A DNA stretch of 10,567 nt from Flavobacterium sp. GTDB lineage: Bacteria > Bacteroidota > Bacteroidia > Flavobacteriales > Flavobacteriaceae. The DNA lies in the NCBI RefSeq assembly GCF_003525665.1, contig NZ_DQDX01000138.1:1-10567 (forward strand). Direction: 5' to 3'. The notes under the pieces are model-generated. The model was given only the letters and a program-made list of their open reading frames with translations, searched no databases and was not told where the DNA came from. Within the stretch, counting starts at the first letter, position 1. Every line of letters starts with the position of its first letter. This document shows positions 6,801-10,567 of this stretch, piece after piece. The position numbers were made by a program, and so were the translations under genes.

Positions 6801-7354
6801 TTTTTAACTTCTGGGATTTCTTCAATATCATCTTGAAGCAATTCACCATATTTTTTAAGTTGTTGCGTAGTATAATTTCCTTTTAAGTTGATATTTAAAA
6901 TAGGCACTTCTTCCGAAATGTTTAATTCAAATACGTTAGGTTCTACTTTACTTCCGTTGTCTAGATTCGGCCAATCGGTATCTGCTTTTACAACATCGAC
7001 TTTGTCTTTGATTTTAGTTTTGGCTTCTTCAATTCCAACTTGATCGCCAAATTCAACGATGATCATTCCGTAATCTTGAAACGAACTAGAAGTAATTTTA
7101 TCGATTCCAGAAATGTTTTTAAACTCTTTTTCTAAAGGTTTAATAATCAATTTTTCAACATCTTCGGCTGAGTTTCCTGGGAAAACAGATGAGATGTACA
7201 CTTTATTTTCGATAATTTCTGGGAAATCTTCACGCGGCATTGTTATGTAGGCAATTACACCGGTTATAACAATTAATAAGGTCAAGATATAAACAGTAAC
7301 ACGATTGTCAACTGCCCAACTTGATATTCCGAATTCTTTATTTTGATGACTCAT
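3884..7354 (-). CDS. RND efflux transporter permease (AcrB-like inner-membrane pump)
   Basis: This 1156-residue protein is the proton-driven inner-membrane pump of a tripartite efflux system. TM1 is at about residues 20-37, followed by a large periplasmic porter loop to about 345, then TM2-TM6 (about 347-495). A second porter loop (about 612-945) precedes the last TM block. The proton-relay residues are present: Asp411-Asp412 in GLGMLVDDGIVVVDN (AcrB D407/D408), Lys1016 in AGIVVKNGIVLMDF (AcrB K940), and Arg1060 and Thr1067 in SRLRPVLLT (AcrB R971/T978). It is about 100 residues longer than AcrB. Most of the excess is an insert near 500-590 with two extra hydrophobic segments (about 515-531 and 540-556). 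The gene is last in the operon, 82 bp after the adaptor. The substrate cannot be read from the sequence; drugs, bile salts or metabolites are all possible. The heavy-metal (CusA) branch is less likely because no Met-rich relay is evident. Confidence 0.95.
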   Translation of the reverse strand: MSHQNKEFGISSWAVDNRVTVYILTLLIVITGVIAYITMPREDFPEIIENKVYISSVFPGNSAEDVEKLIIKPLEKEFKNISGIDKITSSSFQDYGMIIVEFGDQVGIEEAKTKIKDKVDVVKADTDWPNLDNGSKVEPNVFELNISEEVPILNINLKGNYTTQQLKKYGELLQDDIEEIPEVKKVDILGVDDKEVEIAVDIFKMTAAQVSFDEIQNAVKYENMTLSGGNLISQGSRNNIRIVGEIKDPKELENIIVKSFGGTVYLKDIAVVSFKEKEKTTYARESGKEVVMLNVKKRSNQNMISAIEQVKEKLEKAKSSYLPSNLELQLTNDQSSRVEHQVDELSNHIIFGIVLVMIVLMFTMGLRNSLFVGAAIPLSMLMAFSILSAFGLTLNTMVLFGLVMGLGMLVDDGIVVVDNVFANMQKGMDRVTASKIGIGEIAWPVISSTATTLMAFLPFLLWPGTMGKFMKYFPITLTVTLTASLFVAMVVNAAMTGGSMDTTDKNVSKRSAKLYSIIFTVIAVIFVLIGNIYDSKLSRAIGHLALISLGLMWLYKLKLYQWTQDFQYSFFPKMEDKYKNFLAKILTGKRAWFALVGIIGLLFFSFILLGIFPRKVLFFPDNIPNQVIAYIEYPQGTDIAKTNKATLFVEKQVIGILSKYVDGTNKENYLAESIVSQVGVGAGNPNVDAGSASETPYKGKVTVNFSEFKFRKGVNTADVLEEIRAKVKGIAGATVTVEKDSNGPPAGYPISIQLTGIDYDEMLKEADKMIAFINAKNIPGIERLSVDVNKESPELEVKVDRVSAGSLGVSTGQLGFNLRRSVYGQEISTYKEGDDDYNITMRMQDDQRKNENVLFNQSITFRNQNNGQMMQVPISAVSQTEKTTTYNQIKRKNQKRIMTVYSNVLTGFNGDEITKQIQTELTGYKLPKTVTYSFSGVQEEQGKNQNFLMNALFLALAGITIIIVLQFNSVSKTMVILFTVILSFSGVFYGYVIAGMDFVILMTMMGIISLAGIVVKNGIVLMDFFVLLLDKKVADNKLQSHDDLSLEEIKEVIIESGKSRLRPVLLTALTAVLGLIPLAIGLNFDFFGLITDLNPHLFIGGDNVIFWGPLAWTIIFGLTYATVLTLVMVPVMFYLVKRVKYKLRDRRESRKLAIEE

Positions 7355-7362
7355 ATTTTGTT

Positions 7363-7394
7363 GTTTAAGAGTTTAGAAGTTTAAGAGTTTAGAA
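7363..7394. repeat. Exact 16-bp tandem duplication between adaptor and permease genes
   Basis: The unit GTTTAAGAGTTTAGAA occurs twice without a mismatch, at 7363-7378 and 7379-7394. Each unit itself contains two related halves (GTTTAAGA and GTTTAGAA), giving an 8-bp sub-period. It ends 9 bp before the permease start codon on the minus strand, so it forms most of the untranslated leader between two co-transcribed genes. Confidence 0.9.
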
Positions 7395-7403
7395 GGAACT
7401 TTT

Positions 7404-7432
7404 AACCTTATAAACCATTAACCTCATAAACT
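7404..7432. repeat. Imperfect 16-bp-spaced repeat in the same spacer
   Basis: AACCTTATAAACC (7404-7416) and AACCTCATAAACT (7420-7432) match at 11 of 13 positions and are also offset by 16 bp. Together with the exact duplication next to it, almost all of the 82-bp spacer is built of degenerate 16-bp units. No terminator-like hairpin is seen, so readthrough into the permease is expected. Confidence 0.7.
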
Positions 7433-7436
7433 TTTT

Positions 7437-8576
7437 TTAGAAATTCAATTTCATTCCGTCAGAAATAGCGTTTACACCTTCTGTTACAATTACATCACTA
7501 GAAGATAATCCGCTTAAAATTTCGGTTACGTTGTCTGATGATTGTCCTACTTTAACTAGAACTTTTTTAGCAGTTCCAGTTTTTCCATTCACGTTTACAG
7601 CTGTGAATACAAATTTGTCTCCTTTTCCATCTTCTTGAATTACATTAGTTGGAACAACAATTGCATTTTTAGTAGTGTAATCGATGATTTTAAGTTTGGC
7701 AACTTGATTAGGACGCAATAAATTATCCGGATTTGGAACTCCAACTTCAATACCAAAACTTCTGTTGTTTGGGTTGATAAAGTTTCCAACTTGACGCACT
7801 TTTCCTTTGTATGTTTTATTTAGAGAAGTTAAGAAAACATCCACTTCAGTTCCTACTTTTAATTTTCCAATATAAGTTTCTGGAACCGATGTTGAAACAT
7901 ACATATTTCCTAAGTTTACAATTCGCATTAAACCTTGTTGACTAGCAGCAACTACTTGACCTCTTTCTACAAATACTTCGTCAATTGTTCCAGAAAATGG
8001 CGCTCTAATAACTGTTTTAGATAATTGCGCTTTAGCTTGTGCAACCGATTTTTGTAAACTAATCATTTGCGTTTGTGCTTGTAGATACTGAATTTCTGAT
8101 CCAATTTTTTGGTTCCAAAGATTTTTCTGTCTTTCGAATGTTGTTTTTGCTAATTGATATTGTGTTTCTAAATTAGCTACTTGTTGGCTTGAACCACCAT
8201 CGTCAACACGACCAAGAATTTGACCTTTAGAAACTTTTTGTCCAGCTTTTACATTTAGTGAAACTAATGTTCCAGGCATTTCTGGTTGAATTAAGATGTT
8301 TTCTTTAGTATCAACACTTCCTTGAATTTCAAGATAATGATTGAAAGTAGTGTCTTTTACAGCGATTACAGAAACTAATGCCTCGTCAACTTTTACATCT
8401 AATGTTGCTAAAGCTTCATCAATTTTGGCTAAATCTGCTTGGATTAAAGCTTTCTTAGCTTGAAGTTCTTTAACGTTTTTAGCGTTTATTAAATCATCAA
8501 TACTTGCTGTATTTTCCTTCTTAGAACATGAAAATAGTGTCAGCGATAAAACGGTTATTAAAAGTATTTTTCTCAT
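7437..8576 (-). CDS. RND efflux periplasmic adaptor subunit (membrane fusion protein), lipoprotein
   Basis: A 379-residue adaptor that links the inner-membrane RND pump to the TolC-type channel. The N-terminus is a lipoprotein signal: MRKILLITVLSLTLFSC, with lipobox LFSC and lipidated Cys17. Residues about 26-66 look like an additional N-terminal coiled coil (LQAKKALIQADLAKIDEALATL). The barrel-sandwich/lipoyl half-motif follows (PEMPGTLVSLNVKAGQKVSKGQILGRVDD, about 98-126). A coiled-coil hairpin spans about 130-187. The second lipoyl half is VIRAPFSGTIDEVFVERGQVV (189-209). The beta-barrel domain covers about 220-300, with the conserved NRSFGIEV and LLRPNQVAKLKI segments, and the membrane-proximal domain is at the C-terminus. 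It follows the tolC-like gene by 23 bp and precedes the permease by 82 bp, in the standard order of such operons. Confidence 0.94.
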   Translation of the reverse strand: MRKILLITVLSLTLFSCSKKENTASIDDLINAKNVKELQAKKALIQADLAKIDEALATLDVKVDEALVSVIAVKDTTFNHYLEIQGSVDTKENILIQPEMPGTLVSLNVKAGQKVSKGQILGRVDDGGSSQQVANLETQYQLAKTTFERQKNLWNQKIGSEIQYLQAQTQMISLQKSVAQAKAQLSKTVIRAPFSGTIDEVFVERGQVVAASQQGLMRIVNLGNMYVSTSVPETYIGKLKVGTEVDVFLTSLNKTYKGKVRQVGNFINPNNRSFGIEVGVPNPDNLLRPNQVAKLKIIDYTTKNAIVVPTNVIQEDGKGDKFVFTAVNVNGKTGTAKKVLVKVGQSSDNVTEILSGLSSSDVIVTEGVNAISDGMKLNF

Positions 8577-8599
8577 TTTATTTTGGATTATTCTGTTTG

Positions 8600-9940
8600 T
8601 TATTGGTTACCTATTATTTTTTCTAATGCTGCTTTTTTATTGATTACATCAACCATTGCTTGCAAATATGTTTGTTGTGAAGAATAAAGTTGTCTTTGTG
8701 CTTCAGTAAAATCAAAGCTGCTAGAAAGTCCTTCTTTAAATTTAATTTGTTGTTTGTTTTCGATGCGTTCTGCTAATCCCAAACTTTCTTTAGAACTGTT
8801 GTATTGTTCAATGCTGTATTCATAATCGCTTTTAGCATTTTGATATGCAAGTTTCAGTTTTTGTTCTGTTTCTGTTAAATCAGTTTTGGCTTTTTCCAAT
8901 GCAATTTGTGCTTGTTGCGTTCTTGCACTTCTTGCAAAACTGCTAAAAATTGGAACGTTTAAAGTGATTCCTAAATTAGAATAATTAAAGTATTTTTGGT
9001 CAGAGTTGAAGAACGTGAATTTATTTCCAAAGGAGTTGTAACCAAAATTCAATCCAGCAGATAATGACGGTAACGCTTTACTTTTTTCAAGTTTCACCTC
9101 AAGATTACGTTGTTCCATAAAATTCTGAGTGATAACATAATTGATGTTGCTTGTTGCATTAAAATCGGTGCTTTTAAGAGCTAAATCGAGATTTTTCTGA
9201 GTTAAATCGTCCAATTTATCGGTCAATGTTAATTCGTCTTCGATTTCAATTCCTAAATTTACTTTCAACATTTTTAAACTAATGTCTTTAAGTCTAGTAA
9301 CATAGTTTAAATTACTATTTACAGAAGCTAAAGTAATTTTTAGTTGCTCAACATTTTCTTCTTCGATAAGTCCGTTTTTAAAGGTTTGATCAGTATCAAA
9401 TAAAGTTTTCTCTAATACTTTTTTGTTTTTTTGAAGAATTTGAACACTTTCATCAGCTAGCAAAACACTTCCGTAGGAGTTGATAATCATTTCTTTAACC
9501 TCAATATCGGTCTTCTTTTTGCTGTTTTCATAAAACTGAAGGTACGTTTTAGACGCTTGTAACGCTACAATATACGATCCATCAAACAACAATTGGGTTA
9601 AGGATAAATTTCCTGTTGCATTGTGTTTTGTTCCGAAAGCCACTTCTTGAAAAGTTCCTGGTTGTCCACCAAAAATTTCTGCTGGAATTAATGATTTTTG
9701 AATTTCAAAGTTGTTTTGATAACTAATAGATCCATTAATTTGAGGCAAACCAGCAGCTGTAGTTTCCCACTTTTTCTTTTTAGCCATTTCTATGTCTCGA
9801 TTTGCATTGATTGCTGATCGATTATTGGTCGTAGCATGCGTTACAGCTTGATCTAGGCTAAACGAGTAGCTTTTTTTCTCTTCTTGCGCTTGCACGATTG
9901 ATGCAAAAAGAAGCAAGGTTAGTATTATTTTGTTTTTCAT
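8600..9940 (-). CDS. TolC-family outer-membrane efflux channel
   Basis: A 446-residue outer-membrane factor. The signal peptide is MKNKIILTLLLFASIVQA, with cleavage before QEEKK. The mature protein shows the internal duplication of the family. Each half has a helix leading into a pair of beta strands: SLDQAVTHATTNN then LPQINGSISY (65-74) and LSLTQLLFDG (112-121), and in the second half LPSLSAGLNFGY (290-301) and LGITLNVPIFSS (323-334). Long alanine/lysine/glutamate-rich helices between them (about 125-230 and 336-440) would form the periplasmic tunnel. Three copies should assemble into the exit duct for the RND pump encoded downstream. The gene starts 10 bp after the TetR gene and ends 23 bp before the adaptor gene, so all belong to one transcript. 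A partner for other pumps is possible, as TolC proteins are sometimes shared. Confidence 0.94.
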   Translation of the reverse strand: MKNKIILTLLLFASIVQAQEEKKSYSFSLDQAVTHATTNNRSAINANRDIEMAKKKKWETTAAGLPQINGSISYQNNFEIQKSLIPAEIFGGQPGTFQEVAFGTKHNATGNLSLTQLLFDGSYIVALQASKTYLQFYENSKKKTDIEVKEMIINSYGSVLLADESVQILQKNKKVLEKTLFDTDQTFKNGLIEEENVEQLKITLASVNSNLNYVTRLKDISLKMLKVNLGIEIEDELTLTDKLDDLTQKNLDLALKSTDFNATSNINYVITQNFMEQRNLEVKLEKSKALPSLSAGLNFGYNSFGNKFTFFNSDQKYFNYSNLGITLNVPIFSSFARSARTQQAQIALEKAKTDLTETEQKLKLAYQNAKSDYEYSIEQYNSSKESLGLAERIENKQQIKFKEGLSSSFDFTEAQRQLYSSQQTYLQAMVDVINKKAALEKIIGNQ

Positions 9941-9950
9941 TGATTGATAA

Positions 9951-10547
9951 TTATTTATTTAATTTAAGTAGATGTTTTTCTAGTTCTGTAATTCCTTCAG
10001 GTGTTGCAATGGCTCTTGTGTGATATTCAAGCGCTTTAGCTTCCAGTTCATATGCTTCTTTTTCTAATCGAGTATTTTCGTTTATTGAAAAAATTAAGGT
10101 GTAATAAAATTTTACGGCTGCTTCAACGTCGGTTTCTGTGCGATACAATCCTTGTTTAATTCCTTTTTGGATATTTTGTCTAAACATTTGGCTGCAATCT
10201 TCAATTTCATTCGCCATCATTTTTTGATAAATTTCCGGATAATGTTTTTTTAGTTGATACGCTGGAGATTGATCAAATGATTGAAACATTTCTTTAAACA
10301 TCTCTCTTAGTTGAAAATTTTCGGCTATGGCATTATGATTTTGTGAAACTACTTCATCCATCAAAGCATGTATTTTTTGATGAACAACTTCTGTTCCTTC
10401 TTCAATTAGCATTTCTTTGTTGCTGAAATATTTGTAAATCGTTTTTTTGGAAATACACATTTCTCCTGCAATATCATCCATGGTCACACTTTTGAAACCA
10501 AGTTTCAAAAACATGTCAGTCGCTTTTTTGATGATTTTCTCTTTCAT
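9951..10547 (-). CDS. TetR/AcrR-family transcriptional regulator of the efflux operon
   Basis: A 198-residue regulator of typical TetR size. The N-terminal DNA-binding domain is clear: KEKIIKKATDMFLKLGFKSVTMDDIAGEM, then the recognition helix in CISKKTIYKYFSNKEML, with the helix-turn-helix at about residues 21-41. The C-terminal, mostly helical region (about 50-198) is the variable ligand-binding and dimerisation domain, so the inducer cannot be inferred. It is the first gene of the operon, 10 bp upstream of the TolC-type gene and co-directional. That suggests it represses its own transcript and is released when a pump substrate binds. The start at 10547 puts the helix-turn-helix at the usual distance from the N-terminus. 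Only 20 bp upstream are visible, so the promoter and operator are outside the window. Confidence 0.93.
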   Translation of the reverse strand: MKEKIIKKATDMFLKLGFKSVTMDDIAGEMCISKKTIYKYFSNKEMLIEEGTEVVHQKIHALMDEVVSQNHNAIAENFQLREMFKEMFQSFDQSPAYQLKKHYPEIYQKMMANEIEDCSQMFRQNIQKGIKQGLYRTETDVEAAVKFYYTLIFSINENTRLEKEAYELEAKALEYHTRAIATPEGITELEKHLLKLNK

Positions 10548-10567
10548 TATTTTTTTAATTTTATTTG

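Noticed and set aside
7363..7432. Possible CRISPR-like array or terminator in the adaptor-permease spacer
   Set aside because: The units are tandem with no unique spacers, and there is no GC-rich hairpin, so neither reading holds.

Overview
The window looks like a chromosomal segment from a low-GC member of the Bacteroidota, most likely a Flavobacterium or a close relative. The evidence is the strongly AT-rich coding sequence, the lack of clear Shine-Dalgarno sites, TAnnTTTG-type promoter elements, a DUF3078 outer-membrane protein and the form of the Dxs protein. I see no rRNA, tRNA, CRISPR array, insertion sequence or phage gene. Coding density is high. The longest non-coding stretches are 975-1071 (97 bp) and 7355-7436 (82 bp).

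Left part (1-1071, minus strand): a nearly complete tRNA adenosine deaminase gene (tadA) runs off the left edge. Immediately upstream of it, in the same direction, is a compact type II toxin-antitoxin pair: a short antitoxin and an overlapping YoeB-family mRNA interferase. Only 17 bp separate the toxin from tadA, so tadA is probably read, at least in part, from the toxin-antitoxin promoter. The 97-bp gap that follows is divergent and carries candidate Bacteroidota promoter elements for the antitoxin (leftward) and for dxs (rightward).

Middle part (1072-3883, plus strand): dxs encodes 1-deoxy-D-xylulose-5-phosphate synthase, the entry enzyme of the MEP isoprenoid pathway. It is followed 37 bp later by a secreted DUF3078 protein, probably an outer-membrane beta-barrel. 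A perfect 13-bp hairpin flanked by A and T tracts lies between these genes and the convergent efflux genes, and can serve as a terminator for both strands.

Right part (3884-10547, minus strand): a four-gene tripartite efflux operon, transcribed in the order TetR regulator, TolC-type outer-membrane channel, lipoprotein periplasmic adaptor, RND inner-membrane permease. The set is complete, so one operon can build a drug or metabolite pump spanning both membranes, presumably controlled by its own repressor. The promoter lies beyond the right edge.

Most of the window is ordinary for the group and I did not find a convincing undescribed system. The points most worth checking are the toxin-antitoxin pair wedged between tadA and dxs, the -7-like element only 4 bp before the dxs start codon, a heptanucleotide tandem repeat inside the dxs reading frame, the GDA variant and 30-residue-shorter linker in Dxs, the extra membrane segment pair in the RND permease, and the 16-bp repeats between the adaptor and permease genes.
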